Virus record (IMG/VR): IMGVR_UViG_3300048586_000552
Span: 1-28,386 of that record
DNA length: 28,386 nt
Reading direction: 5' to 3' (one strand)
DNA from: a virus
The notes under the pieces are model-generated. The model searched no databases and was not told the DNA's origin. It saw only the letters and a program-made list of their open reading frames with translations. Below, one piece after another: positions 14,358 through 21,897 of this stretch (the stretch's first letter is position 1; each line of letters begins with the position of its first letter). Made by a program: the position numbers and the translations under genes.

Positions 14358-14705
14358 TCAGGCCCGGCCCGTCCTCCGGGCCTTCACGTTTCCCGCAGCA
14401 CTCGACTTGGCAGCGTCGGGCATGGCGGCGGCCACCAGGCGGGCGATCACGCCCGGGTCTTCCGAGAGGATGTCCCCGGCCTCTTCGGCGGTCGCGTCGG
14501 GCTGGTGCGTCAACAAGCAGACATGCACCAAGGCACGCATGTCCCGCGCCGAGCCCTTGCCCTGTTCCATGGCTTGGAGGACGTCCAAGGCGTTCTTGCC
14601 GTTGTTGCGGTCTTCAAATTCGGCCATGCTGTTGAAGTCCAACACCAGCGTGTATTCCTGGCCCTCAACAGATGTCGTCACCTTGCCTTTGAAGCGGTTG
14701 GCCAT
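14358..14705 (-). CDS. Tail assembly chaperone (G-like)
   Basis: 115-aa first tail chaperone, encoded between tail tube and tape measure genes as in lambda (gpG). The N-terminal strand region (FKGKVTTSVEGQEYTLVLDFNSMAEFED) and the helical remainder match the tail assembly chaperone type common in alphaproteobacterial siphophages. It ends shortly after a slippery heptamer (14394-14388), so part of the ribosomes would make the longer GT form ending at 14044. It does not occur in mature virions in the known systems. Confidence 0.85.
   Translation of the reverse strand: MANRFKGKVTTSVEGQEYTLVLDFNSMAEFEDRNNGKNALDVLQAMEQGKGSARDMRALVHVCLLTHQPDATAEEAGDILSEDPGVIARLVAAAMPDAAKSSAAGNVKARRTGRA
14366..14394 (-). 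promoter_or_regulatory. Programmed -1 ribosomal frameshift site (G GGA AAC plus hairpin)
   Basis: On the coding strand the heptamer GGGAAAC (14394-14388) is in the right phase, read in the zero frame as G GGA AAC. After a 5-nt spacer (GTGAA) comes a hairpin GGCCCG-GAGGA-CGGGCC (14382-14366), 6 bp of G-C pairs. The -1 frame is open without a stop through to the downstream chaperone gene. Lambda uses GGGAAAG in the same genes. All three expected parts (phase, heptamer, stimulatory structure) are present. Confidence 0.88.
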
Positions 14706-14711
14706 GGTGGA

Positions 14712-15143
14712 TTACTCCACGAGACCCGAGAGACGGAAGGTGACTTCCGCCATCATCTTGTCGTTCACCGGCGCGGTGCGGTTGTAGGCCTTCACGAAGC
14801 CCGCGTAGACCTCGATTTCGCGCGCGGCAGGGTCGAGCGTGGTGGGCGCAGGGACCGAGAATTCGATCTGGACCGTTTCGCCAGAGGCCTGGCAGGCCTT
14901 GAGGAGGACGTCCGTAGCCGAGCCCGGGACCCAGTGCAGTTCGACGGCAACTTCGCCGCTATCGGTCATGCCGGAAATGAATTCCTTTCTATCGGAGTCC
15001 ATGTGGGTCACTTCGATTTCGTCGGCGACCGCCTGCGGCATGTTGACATCGCCAATGCCAGCCAGTTTCGTCCATGTGGGGGTAGCCCCACGGCCGACGC
15101 GGATCGTTGTTCCCTTGCCGGTATTCACACCAGTTGAAGACAT
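14712..15143 (-). CDS. Major tail tube protein
   Basis: 143 aa. The NTGKGTTIRVG start, the DEIEVTHMDSDRKEFISGMTDSGEVAVEL centre (residues of about 42-70) and the predominance of beta strands are typical of tail tube proteins of long non-contractile tails. It is encoded just before the chaperone pair. The subunits stack in rings around the tape measure. The start is the ATG at 15143, with GGAG 7 nt upstream; that GGAG lies in a hairpin with repeat C (see 15149-15187). It must be made in many copies, so its upstream control is of interest. Confidence 0.9.
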   Translation of the reverse strand: MSSTGVNTGKGTTIRVGRGATPTWTKLAGIGDVNMPQAVADEIEVTHMDSDRKEFISGMTDSGEVAVELHWVPGSATDVLLKACQASGETVQIEFSVPAPTTLDPAAREIEVYAGFVKAYNRTAPVNDKMMAEVTFRLSGLVE

Positions 15144-15148
15144 GTTGG

Positions 15149-15187
15149 GGCTCCATTTGCCTTGCCTGTTCAGGTAGGAAATGGGGC
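15149..15187 (-). promoter_or_regulatory. Hairpin sequestering the tail tube ribosome-binding site
   Basis: On the transcript, GCCCCATTT (15187-15179) pairs with AAATGGAGC (15158-15150) with one C-A mismatch, and an inner CCT-GAAC-AGG helix (15174-15165) may cap it. The GGAG used for the ATG at 15143 is in the 3' arm. Same design and same mismatch as at 9162-9194. Confidence 0.5.
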
Positions 15188-15207
15188 GTTTTCGGCGTTT
15201 CCGCTTA
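15177..15207 (-). repeat. 31-nt late-operon repeat, copy C
   Basis: Plus strand begins GGAAATGGGGCG and ends TTTCCGCTTA. On the coding strand it begins with the TAA stop of the tail terminator gene. Confidence 0.75.
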
Positions 15208-15582
15208 CACGTCGAGCCGGTAAATGATTCCGAAATCCTGCATCACGCGATAGGCGCGTTCGTCGGGCGTTTCGCCCTCTTCGGACGAGTCCCGAGCCAT
15301 CTGCAAAAAGGCGCCCAGGATGGTACCGCCCTTGTAGCCATCAAGCACCTTTCGGATGGCGCGGGCCGCCAGCTTCGCTTCGCCATATGTCGCGGCGTAG
15401 ACGTCCACTTGGACGCGCGCTTCGGACACATCCGTGGGCCCCTCCTGGTGGTGCGTGCCAAGGTCCGAAATCACGTTCAGGACGACGCCAGGCAGCGGCG
15501 TGCCGCGCGGCATTGCGCCCCAGTTGATGGAGGCAGGGACCCCAGGTATGCCCTGGATCAGTGCGCGGATCTCTTCTTCCAT
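15205..15582 (-). CDS. Tail terminator / completion protein (DUF3168-like)
   Basis: 125 aa. It begins MEEEIRALIQGIPGVPASINWG and has a central RVQVDVYAATYGEAKLAARAIRKVLDG, typical of DUF3168 proteins, which cap the tail tube and join it to the head. The chosen start is the ATG at 15582, overlapping the previous stop (TGATG) and preceded by GGAGGG; a reading frame reaching further upstream has a Trp/Arg-rich, unlikely composition. The TAA stop is part of repeat C. Confidence 0.85.
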   Translation of the reverse strand: MEEEIRALIQGIPGVPASINWGAMPRGTPLPGVVLNVISDLGTHHQEGPTDVSEARVQVDVYAATYGEAKLAARAIRKVLDGYKGGTILGAFLQMARDSSEEGETPDERAYRVMQDFGIIYRLDV

Positions 15583-16091
15583 CACGGGGTCCCTCCTGTG
15601 CCGCCCGTTCCACCGCCACCAGCCGCAGCACGGCGCGCCTGGCGCGCGGCGCGGGCCGCAACGGCCTTGCGGATGTTCTCCCAGAGGGCGCGTTTCAGCT
15701 CCGACAACACCTTGTCGCGCGCGCCATCCCACGCCTGTCGCAGGTAGGGTTGCGGGTCATGGTGCCGCGTCCCGAATTCCTGGAAATGGGCGTGCATGGC
15801 GCCCGCACCAATGAACATGTCCACGTCGCCGTCCTGGATCTGGCGCCGGTGCAGGGCGGCCTGGCGCCGGTTCAGCTTGTCGCTCACCTTGAGGGACTTT
15901 TTCAGTTTGCCGGTCAGCACGGGCGCGGGTCCTTTCGCAGGGGACACGACGGGTTTGGCCGCAGCGCGCAGGGCTTTTTTGATAGCCGCGCGGTTTTGGG
16001 CTTTTGTCAGCTTGTTCATCTCCGTTTCCAGCTCCTGCAGGCCCTGGACGTCAAACATGACAATACCTGTGCGGGATCCCTGCGCCATCAT
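15582..16091 (-). CDS. HK97 gp10-like head-tail protein
   Basis: 169 aa from the ATG at 16091, which overlaps the stop of the head closure gene (ATGATG, two possible starts). The sequence around FDVQGLQELETEMNKL (about 14-29) and AHFQEFGTRHHDPQPYLRQAWD (about 104-125) is the hallmark of the HK97 gp10 family, involved in head-tail joining or tail completion. The C-terminus is an Ala/Arg-rich helix ending in a glycine/threonine repeat (GGGGTGGTGGTP), which looks flexible. Confidence 0.88.
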   Translation of the reverse strand: MMAQGSRTGIVMFDVQGLQELETEMNKLTKAQNRAAIKKALRAAAKPVVSPAKGPAPVLTGKLKKSLKVSDKLNRRQAALHRRQIQDGDVDMFIGAGAMHAHFQEFGTRHHDPQPYLRQAWDGARDKVLSELKRALWENIRKAVAARAARQARRAAAGGGGTGGTGGTP

Positions 16092-16414
16092 ACTTTCTCC
16101 GTCGCGTTGATCTCGAGGAATTCGCGCCGTCCAACTTCTTTCACAGAGCCGATTTGGAGGGTCCGGCCCTCGAAAATGGCACGATCGGATGGCTTCAAAT
16201 CGGCCAGAACAGACGAAAAGCGGACCCGAATCCGGTGCGAAATGGTGGCCCCAAGGGCCCCCGCACGCCATTTTTCGCCGTCGGAAACGGCCAGAACGGA
16301 CGCCCAAACCGTCGCAATAGGGGTCCAAACGGCCGGAACATCGGACGAAAAGCCATCATCCGTGCGCGTCGCACGTTCAAAACGCACCCGACGATCCAGG
16401 GTCCCAGCACTCAC
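16088..16414 (-). CDS. Head closure / head-tail adaptor protein
   Basis: 108 aa, the usual length of this family. It begins with MSAGTLDRRVRFERATRTDDGFSS-like sequence followed by VWASV, the standard signature of the phage head-tail joining family (SPP1 gp16-like), which closes the portal channel after packaging. An RFSSVLADLKPSDRAIFEG segment, predicted all-beta, follows. The start overlaps the stop of the connector gene (ATGA). Confidence 0.9.
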   Translation of the reverse strand: MSAGTLDRRVRFERATRTDDGFSSDVPAVWTPIATVWASVLAVSDGEKWRAGALGATISHRIRVRFSSVLADLKPSDRAIFEGRTLQIGSVKEVGRREFLEINATEKV

Positions 16415-16716
16415 AGGAAGGCCCCCGCTGGTTTGTTGAAATCCAGGAGCATGCGCACGGCCATCGGCGCTTCCGACAAGGCCTTTTCGCTGGCCGCTTC
16501 ACGGTTGGCATACCAATGCCCGACGAGCAGACGCGCCGCCTGGCGTTGCGTCTCCGTCACTGGAGGCGGCACAGGCGCGGGCGTCACATCGGTGGGCGCG
16601 GGCGTCAGGACGCCCTGGATGTATTCCTGCGCCACCGCGATCAGCGCGGTGATGTAGGGATCATCGTCCGTGTGGTCCACGCGCAGGTGGGTCTTGGCTT
16701 GTTCAAGCGTCAGCAT
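16411..16716 (-). CDS. Head-tail connector protein (HK97 gp6-like)
   Basis: 101 aa from the ATG at 16716 (MLTLEQAKTHLRVDHTDDDPYI), the classic start of gp6-like adaptor proteins that bind below the portal. It is helical, with ITALIAVAQEYIQ (about 22-34) and QRQAARLLVGHWYANREA (about 57-74). A proline-rich loop (PAPTDVTPAPVPPPVT) lies in the middle. A TTG at 16731 could extend it by five residues. It overlaps the end of the preceding small gene by 14 bp. Confidence 0.9.
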   Translation of the reverse strand: MLTLEQAKTHLRVDHTDDDPYITALIAVAQEYIQGVLTPAPTDVTPAPVPPPVTETQRQAARLLVGHWYANREAASEKALSEAPMAVRMLLDFNKPAGAFL

Positions 16717-16885
16717 GTTGGACGGGCCCAAAGGAAAGGCAACCAGCGAGGAGCGCAGCGGTGATCGCGGCCTTGCGGCGAGCGCCCAGGCGTTTGGCCT
16801 GGCGCTTCGTCAGCGCGGCTTGGAGCACGGCAACGCGGGCGGCGACTTCCTGCGTGTTCACCTTGAGGGGGACAATCATTCGCAT
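16703..16885 (-). CDS. Small hypothetical protein in the head-tail region (60 aa)
   Basis: Family not recognised. The sequence is helical and basic (LQAALTKRQAKRLGARRKAA, about 21-40), with a short hydrophobic stretch near the end (AAITAALLAGCLSFG). It follows the 63-aa gene by four bases and overlaps the start of the connector gene. GAAGG lies before the ATG at 16885; the ATG at 16879 is an alternative. Its tight fit in the operon supports it, but it is short. Confidence 0.55.
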   Translation of the reverse strand: MRMIVPLKVNTQEVAARVAVLQAALTKRQAKRLGARRKAAITAALLAGCLSFGPVQHADA

Positions 16886-16889
16886 GGGA

Positions 16890-17081
16890 TCAGGCCTTCA
16901 CTTCGGGCGCACGCTTGGCGGCGCGGGTTGCTTTCACGGGGGTGGTTTCGGCGCCTTCCAGCGCGTCGAGCGCGGCGGCGATTTCAGCCAGACGGCCGGT
17001 CACCTCTTCGCCCACGGCGATGGTTTCTGGGTAGACATTACCAGGACGCACGGCCTGGAATTCGCGGGCGACTTTGGCCAT
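16890..17081 (-). CDS. Small packaging-region protein (63 aa)
   Basis: Small acidic-to-mixed helical protein (REFQAVRPGNVYPETIAVGEEV, then an Ala/Glu helix, and a basic KATRAAKRAPEVKA end). Proteins with this opening are often found right after the capsid gene in HK97-like phages; the role is unknown. The start is the ATG at 17081, with AAGGAA upstream. It follows the terminator at 17101-17129, so its expression depends on read-through or another promoter. Confidence 0.75.
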   Translation of the reverse strand: MAKVAREFQAVRPGNVYPETIAVGEEVTGRLAEIAAALDALEGAETTPVKATRAAKRAPEVKA

Positions 17082-17100
17082 GGCGGTGTTCCTTACCTAT

Positions 17101-17129
17101 GAAGAAGAACGGGGCCCCGAAGGGCCCCG
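17101..17129 (-). terminator. Intrinsic terminator after the major capsid gene
   Basis: On the transcript, CGGGGCCC-UUCG-GGGCCCCG (17129-17110), an 8-bp stem with a UUCG loop, is followed by UUCUUCUUC (17109-17101). It lies just past the stop of the capsid gene at 17142. The tail is broken by C residues, so termination is probably partial, letting downstream genes be read at a lower level. Confidence 0.8.
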
Positions 17130-17141
17130 CCGTTGGGCCGG

Positions 17142-18395
17142 TTAGGCCGAGATCTTCACCAGCTTGATGGCCTGGCTGTCGAGCAGCCCACCACCAACGC
17201 GACGCGAAGCCTTGAACTTCACGTAGCCCGACTTGGTGTAGGGGTCGCGCAGGAGGAACAGACCGGCGATGTCGCCGATCAGGTAACCCTCCTGGAAGTT
17301 GCCGAAGGCGATCGGGGTCGCGTCGGCGGCGACGTTGGGCATGTCCTCCGCCACGGTCGTGCCGTAGCCCAGGAGCCGGTCACCGGTCGCGGCCGAGATG
17401 GCAGGCTGCAGCAGGTATTGTCCGTTGTCGTCCTTCACGCGAGCCAGCGAAGCCAGCGTCGCCGAGTTCAGGACCCAGCCAGCGCCCGCACGATACCCCG
17501 CCTTGAGGGCGTAGATGGTGTTGTGCAGGACGTCGTAGGGGTTGGCGCCGAGGTTGGCAGCCGCACCCGAGGCGACGAACTGGAGGGTGCCGAAAGCGCG
17601 GTCCGCGTCAGCCTGTGCGGTGGCAGCAGGGCCAGCCAGGAAGCCACGCGGCTTGTTCACGCCGTCGCCGGACACGAACGCCAGGCCTTCGGCCCGAGCG
17701 AAGCGCTCCGAGATGGACATGGTCAGCCAGGCGTCCACGTCAATGATCAGGTCGTTGATCGCCTTCGTGGTGGCTTCGGGTTCAGCCGACATCTCACCGA
17801 AGGCCAGCGTCACTTCACCGAAGTTGGGCGCGTCGGTCTTGGTGCGGGCGTCGGTTTCGCCGACCCAGTTGGCAGTGGCACCGCCGAGGTCCACGACCTG
17901 GCGCCAGTTTTCGTTCCGCAACGCGATCTTGCGCGAGATGGAACGAAGCGGCGAGAGGTCCTGCAGCGGGCGCAGGATTTCCGCAGCCAGCACTTCGGGA
18001 ACGGCAACGCCGCCCGAGGCAGGGGTGGACACGCGGGTGTCAGCGGCCTTGGCCTCCATGGCTTCCAGCTTGGCCAGAGCCTCCGGCGAGCCCGATTTCA
18101 CGAACTCGATCATCAGGCTTTTGCGCTCCGCGTCAGCGGCCGAGCCCTTGCCAGCGCCGGGGCGGTTGGCGGCGGTCTCGAGTTCGTCGATGCGGGCCTT
18201 CATCTCCGCCAAGGCCTTTTCCTGCGCTTCGGCCGCAGCCTTGGCGGAAATGGTCGAGGCCAGATCGGCTTCCATCTTCGCCAGCTTTTCTTTGGCGAGA
18301 GCGTCCGACGCTTTCACGGCGTCGAGGTCGCCACGGATTGCGGCGATGGTCTTGTTGCCCTGTTCGATCAGGGACTTGAGTTCTGTGTCGGACAT
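17142..18395 (-). CDS. Major capsid protein, HK97 fold
   Basis: 417 aa. Residues 1-100 form an Ala/Lys/Glu-rich coiled coil, the delta (scaffolding) domain that the protease removes. The HK97-fold shell domain begins at about 125 (STPASGGVAVPEVLAAEIL) and shows GGATANWVGETDARTKTDAP, SISERFARAEGLAFVSGDG and a GDIAGLFLLRDPYTKSG C-terminus. The start is the ATG at 18395, behind GAGGGAG; a GTG at 18404 is possible. It comes after the protease gene and is followed by a strong terminator, which would raise capsid output relative to the genes after it. Confidence 0.96.
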   Translation of the reverse strand: MSDTELKSLIEQGNKTIAAIRGDLDAVKASDALAKEKLAKMEADLASTISAKAAAEAQEKALAEMKARIDELETAANRPGAGKGSAADAERKSLMIEFVKSGSPEALAKLEAMEAKAADTRVSTPASGGVAVPEVLAAEILRPLQDLSPLRSISRKIALRNENWRQVVDLGGATANWVGETDARTKTDAPNFGEVTLAFGEMSAEPEATTKAINDLIIDVDAWLTMSISERFARAEGLAFVSGDGVNKPRGFLAGPAATAQADADRAFGTLQFVASGAAANLGANPYDVLHNTIYALKAGYRAGAGWVLNSATLASLARVKDDNGQYLLQPAISAATGDRLLGYGTTVAEDMPNVAADATPIAFGNFQEGYLIGDIAGLFLLRDPYTKSGYVKFKASRRVGGGLLDSQAIKLVKISA

Positions 18396-18408
18396 GCTGT
18401 CCACTCCC

Positions 18409-19023
18409 TCAAAGGTTGGCGCGTGCAGCCAGCAGCGCGCGGATTTCGTTTTCTTCGGTGGTGGCAGCGTCCTGCATGCCCTTGATCGCCTTCACGCCGC
18501 CGGACATGAGAGCCCGTGCGACTGTCCGAGAAAACCCAGCGTCCTGCGTGAGTCGCTTCTCGATTTCCCGTTCCGTCATTTCGGCCGCCTTCACGGCGTC
18601 AATGCGGGCGGATTCGTTCATCGGGAACGTCACGATAGACACTTCCCAAAGCTCCGCTTTCTCAATGATGCGGATGTCCTCTTGCCACTTCCATTCCACG
18701 GTGCGGTAGCCGATCGAAAGACCGTCCAACGCGCCCATTTTCAGGAGGGCGTAAACCTCATTCCCGCGCGGTGTGTCCGCCAGGGTTCCTTCGACAACCA
18801 GGCCGCCAGCTTCTTCACGAAGGCCGGTCCAAACGCCGATCACTTCCGTGGCGTCGTGTTGCCAAAGCATGGCAACCTTGCGCCCAGACGCCAGCGACTC
18901 CGCGAAGGCGCCAGCCTGGACAACATCCCCGCCGCGATCGACGTTGCCGAACACGGATCCCAGGCCAGTGACACGGCGTTCACCTTCGGCCTTCACTTGG
19001 AAATGGGCGTATTTGCGATCCAT
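18409..19023 (-). CDS. Prohead maturation protease (HK97 gp4 / S78 type)
   Basis: 204 aa. A serine protease that cuts the scaffold domain from the capsid protein inside the prohead. The candidate nucleophile is Ser103 in GLSIGY and the catalytic His is His56 in MLWQHD; WEVSIVTFPMN (126-136) is the conserved third block. The start is the ATG at 19023 in the portal stop (TGATG), not the TTG just before it. The first codons lie in a weak copy of the late-operon repeat (about 18995-19020). Confidence 0.93.
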   Translation of the reverse strand: MDRKYAHFQVKAEGERRVTGLGSVFGNVDRGGDVVQAGAFAESLASGRKVAMLWQHDATEVIGVWTGLREEAGGLVVEGTLADTPRGNEVYALLKMGALDGLSIGYRTVEWKWQEDIRIIEKAELWEVSIVTFPMNESARIDAVKAAEMTEREIEKRLTQDAGFSRTVARALMSGGVKAIKGMQDAATTEENEIRALLAARANL

Positions 19024-20312
19024 CAAGCTGCATCCTCTTCCGGCGCGGGCGGCGTCGGTGTCTCTCCAGAAGGAGATGGGGCGGTTTGCAGATTTTCGCT
19101 TTGCGAGCCGCGTGGAATTTCATCGGCCCAGTCGTCTTCCACAGGCGGCAGGCCGAGGCGATCGCGCACTTCGTTCACAGACATGAAGCCAGGAACACCA
19201 CCAGCGCCAAGGGCTTTTTGGAAAAACTCCGCTTGGTCTTTGTGATCGCCGCGCAGCAGCTGGGATTCGTCGAAGTCGAAGAACAGGGCGGCGTCGGAAG
19301 CCAATACGTCGCGCACCAGGACTTCTTCCCAACGCTTCACCCATGGGTTCAACGTGTGCGTTACATGCATGCGGGCCATCTGTTCGACGCTGGCAAACGT
19401 GCTGGCTTTGTCAGCCTGCATGATCATCAATGGCAACACGCGATAAGCACGGGCCACCTCTTCGATCTGGAAGCGGCGGCTTTCGAGCACCTGGCCGTCC
19501 ACCGACGTCATAGCCATGGTCTGGAATTTCCATCCACCATCCAGGATGGCCACCCCGCCCGAGCCACCGCGGCCGAATTTCTCTTCCCACATCTTGCGCA
19601 GGTCAGCACGGGTGGCGTCTTTCAGCTCCGTTTCCTTGGTCAAGACGCCCGACGGTTGCCCCCCGTTGCCAGCAATGCGGGCCTGTTGGGTTTGCAGCGA
19701 CGTCGCCAGACCTATTGCTTCGGCCGCCAAGCGCACCGCAGGCAGGGCCTCATAGCCGTTCAGCGACGGCCCGCGCAGCAGCAACACTTGGGATTGGTCG
19801 AAGTAGCCGTGGGTTTTGTCCGAGTAGTCCACGCGGACGCGGATCCGGTAGTCCTTGCCTTGCTCAATGGACCAAGATCCGGGGGGGATGGGCAGCAACT
19901 CCCGCACTTCCCCGCGCACCACGTTCTTCACCGCGAGCGCAGAGCCGGTCAGCGCCGCGCAGAGCGTCATACCCTCGACGAATTCGCCTGGCGTTTGCCA
20001 GGCATTGGGCTTTACAGAAAGAAGCCGGGAGGCCCAGTGGTTGCGCACTACGCGGGTCTTCCAACGGCCCTTGCCGTCCAGGTTGCGTTCCTTCAATTCG
20101 ATCGGCATGGCGGCGACGCCTTCCGCGATCACCCGCACAGCGCAGAAAACGGCAGGCACTTGGAGGGCGGCGGCGTTTGTCACGCTCACACCCGAGGCCG
20201 AGGTGTAGCCAAGCCACCCAAAAAGGACGTCCGCGAGCGCGTCGAAACCATACACGGTGGACTTCGTTTCGGGCGCCGGAGCGGTCTTTTTCGAGAGGAA
20301 GGGAACGCGCAT
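19023..20312 (-). CDS. Portal protein (HK97 type)
   Basis: 429 aa from the ATG at 20312 (MRVPFLSKK), which overlaps the terminase stop (TAATG). Forms the dodecameric DNA channel at the capsid vertex. Typical family segments are seen: VTNAAALQVPAVFCAVRVIAEGVAAMP (about 45-70), LLPIPPGSW, GYEALPAVRLAAEAIGLA, GNGGQPSGVLT, RFQIEEVARAYRVLP and ADKASTFASVEQM. The C-terminal tail is Pro/Ser/Glu-rich and part of it (SENLQTAPSPSG) is encoded by repeat E. A reading frame extending further upstream is a shadow of the terminase gene. Confidence 0.95.
   Translation of the reverse strand: MRVPFLSKKTAPAPETKSTVYGFDALADVLFGWLGYTSASGVSVTNAAALQVPAVFCAVRVIAEGVAAMPIELKERNLDGKGRWKTRVVRNHWASRLLSVKPNAWQTPGEFVEGMTLCAALTGSALAVKNVVRGEVRELLPIPPGSWSIEQGKDYRIRVRVDYSDKTHGYFDQSQVLLLRGPSLNGYEALPAVRLAAEAIGLATSLQTQQARIAGNGGQPSGVLTKETELKDATRADLRKMWEEKFGRGGSGGVAILDGGWKFQTMAMTSVDGQVLESRRFQIEEVARAYRVLPLMIMQADKASTFASVEQMARMHVTHTLNPWVKRWEEVLVRDVLASDAALFFDFDESQLLRGDHKDQAEFFQKALGAGGVPGFMSVNEVRDRLGLPPVEDDWADEIPRGSQSENLQTAPSPSGETPTPPAPEEDAA
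19072..19102 (-). repeat. 31-nt late-operon repeat, copy E (inside portal gene end)
   Basis: Plus strand begins GGAGATGGGGCG and contains GATTTTCGCTTT. It lies in the last codons of the portal gene, about 50 bp before the protease start. On the transcript, TCTCC-TTCT-GGAGA forms a small hairpin beside it. Confidence 0.55.
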
Positions 20313-21895
20313 TAGAGCACCATGAGGGATGTGGTTTCCAGGTAGGATTGAGATGGGGCGTTTTGCCGATATTCGCCCGAAACGCCCGCCGCCATTGCGA
20401 GCGACACCGCACCGTCGATCCGTCCGCTGGATTTTGCCTTGTCCAGTTTTCTGTTCCCGGCTGGGTCCTTCGTCACCACCGCGTTGGCCATACACATCGT
20501 CAAGACCGGGTGGCCGCCGTGCGCGATCTCGCCGTTCAGCAGACGCGATTCCAGCGTGCGCAGCGCGGGGGACATCGAGACGCCGCCCTGTCCGAAACGC
20601 GCAAACAGGGCGTCGTCCTCTTCGGACAACCACGACGCAGGGGCCCCAGCGCGTTCCAGGCAGGGCTGGAAATGGCGCCAGTTCCACCGGTCAAACGCCA
20701 TCCGCTGGACGTTCAGCGGGCGGAGGATGTCCACAACGCGCGCCGCCACCCAATCATACGAAACCGAGCGACCGGGGCACGTCTCGATGTAGCCCTGCGA
20801 GGCCCAGACATCGTATGGCACACGGTCCTTGCGCGAGCGCTCCGCCAGCCCTTCGGCAGGCAGCCAGAAGTAGGGGCGCACGTGCCATACGCCATCGACC
20901 GGAAACGTCAGGACCATGGCGGTCAAGTCGTTGACTTCGGAGAGGTCGAGCCCGCCGAACACGGTGGCGTCCTCGATGTCCGCCACGGGCGCGTTGCACG
21001 CGGTCCACACGCCCTTGGAAATGAACGGCGTGGAAGCATCCACGCGCTGGTTCAAGATCAGGTTCCTGAATTCGTTTTCCCGGGCGGGCATGCGGCGGGC
21101 GTCCTCCGCCATGGCCATCGTCTCAACCGGGTTTTGGAAATCTCCAAACGCCGGGTTGGCCGCGCGGGCGGCTTCCTCACTGAACGGATCCAGGTCTTCG
21201 GGGGCGGTGTAGAGCGACACCACCACGCGCGGATCCGACCCCTTCAATGCGTCATCGATCAGGATGGAAAGCAGGTCGCCATCCGTGGGCGCCTGCGTCG
21301 AGATCACCAGGGACAGCGGCGCTTCCTGGGCGCCCGTTGCGGTTTCCAGCGCCTCATACAGTTCATCGCGCGGGCCCTTCACCTGGCCAAGTTCGTCGTG
21401 CACAACAAAGACCGGCGAGAAGCCGTAGGCCGTAGTCGCCTCTTTGGACAGGGCGCGGTAAAGCGTCCCGAGCGCGGCGACGCGCATTTCCTTTTTCGAT
21501 TCAATGATGGAAACTTCGACCGCGATCGCGGGGCTCATACGCACCATGGCGGCGGCCAGGCGAAACAGCACGGCGGCCTGTTCCCTGGACCGCGCGGCCG
21601 AATACAGCTGGCCGTTGCGCCGCGCTTCGGGGCCAACAAGGTGGACCAAAAGGAGCATGGCGGCGATCGCGGTCTTGCCGTTCTTGCGGCCAAAGCTCAG
21701 GATCGCCCGGCGGGTCCCGTGTCGGTTGCCGTAGATCTTGTCGATCTCCCGGATTTGCCAGTCGCGCAGGACCACGGGTTTGCCCGCGTCCTTGCCTTCC
21801 GGCACGCGCAGGTGCTTTTCAATGAACTGGACGACCCGCAGCGCGCGCGGCGCCAGGCTTGCCAGGAGCTTCATGCGCTTGTGCGCGGTGCCCAT
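20312..21895 (-). CDS. terL: Terminase large subunit
   Basis: 527 aa. ATP-driven DNA packaging motor and nuclease that cuts concatemers into genome lengths. Walker A is FGRKNGKT (68-75), Walker B is VFVVHDE (162-168), and LVISTQAPT (197-205) is the coupling motif. The RNase H-like nuclease domain starts GGLDLSEVNDL (Asp317, Asp323), with a late Asp in RIDGAVSLAMA. It belongs to the HK97-like terminase_1 type. The start ATG at 21895 has GGGAGGAG upstream, and the gene follows the small subunit by two bases. The last codons (EYRQNAPSQS) are encoded by repeat D. Confidence 0.96.
   Translation of the reverse strand: MGTAHKRMKLLASLAPRALRVVQFIEKHLRVPEGKDAGKPVVLRDWQIREIDKIYGNRHGTRRAILSFGRKNGKTAIAAMLLLVHLVGPEARRNGQLYSAARSREQAAVLFRLAAAMVRMSPAIAVEVSIIESKKEMRVAALGTLYRALSKEATTAYGFSPVFVVHDELGQVKGPRDELYEALETATGAQEAPLSLVISTQAPTDGDLLSILIDDALKGSDPRVVVSLYTAPEDLDPFSEEAARAANPAFGDFQNPVETMAMAEDARRMPARENEFRNLILNQRVDASTPFISKGVWTACNAPVADIEDATVFGGLDLSEVNDLTAMVLTFPVDGVWHVRPYFWLPAEGLAERSRKDRVPYDVWASQGYIETCPGRSVSYDWVAARVVDILRPLNVQRMAFDRWNWRHFQPCLERAGAPASWLSEEDDALFARFGQGGVSMSPALRTLESRLLNGEIAHGGHPVLTMCMANAVVTKDPAGNRKLDKAKSSGRIDGAVSLAMAAGVSGEYRQNAPSQSYLETTSLMVL
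20349..20379 (-). repeat. 31-nt late-operon repeat, copy D (inside terminase gene end)
   Basis: Plus strand contains AGATGGGGCGTTTTGCCGAT and then ATTCGCCC. It lies in the last codons of the large terminase gene, about 37 bp before the portal start. It is the most diverged of the six clear copies, but spacing is kept. Confidence 0.5.
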
Positions 21896-21897
21896 GG

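Noticed and set aside
15781-15795. Another copy of the 31-nt repeat (TGGAAATGGGCG)
   Set aside because: It encodes the conserved AHFQEFG motif of the HK97 gp10 family and the rest of the element does not match.
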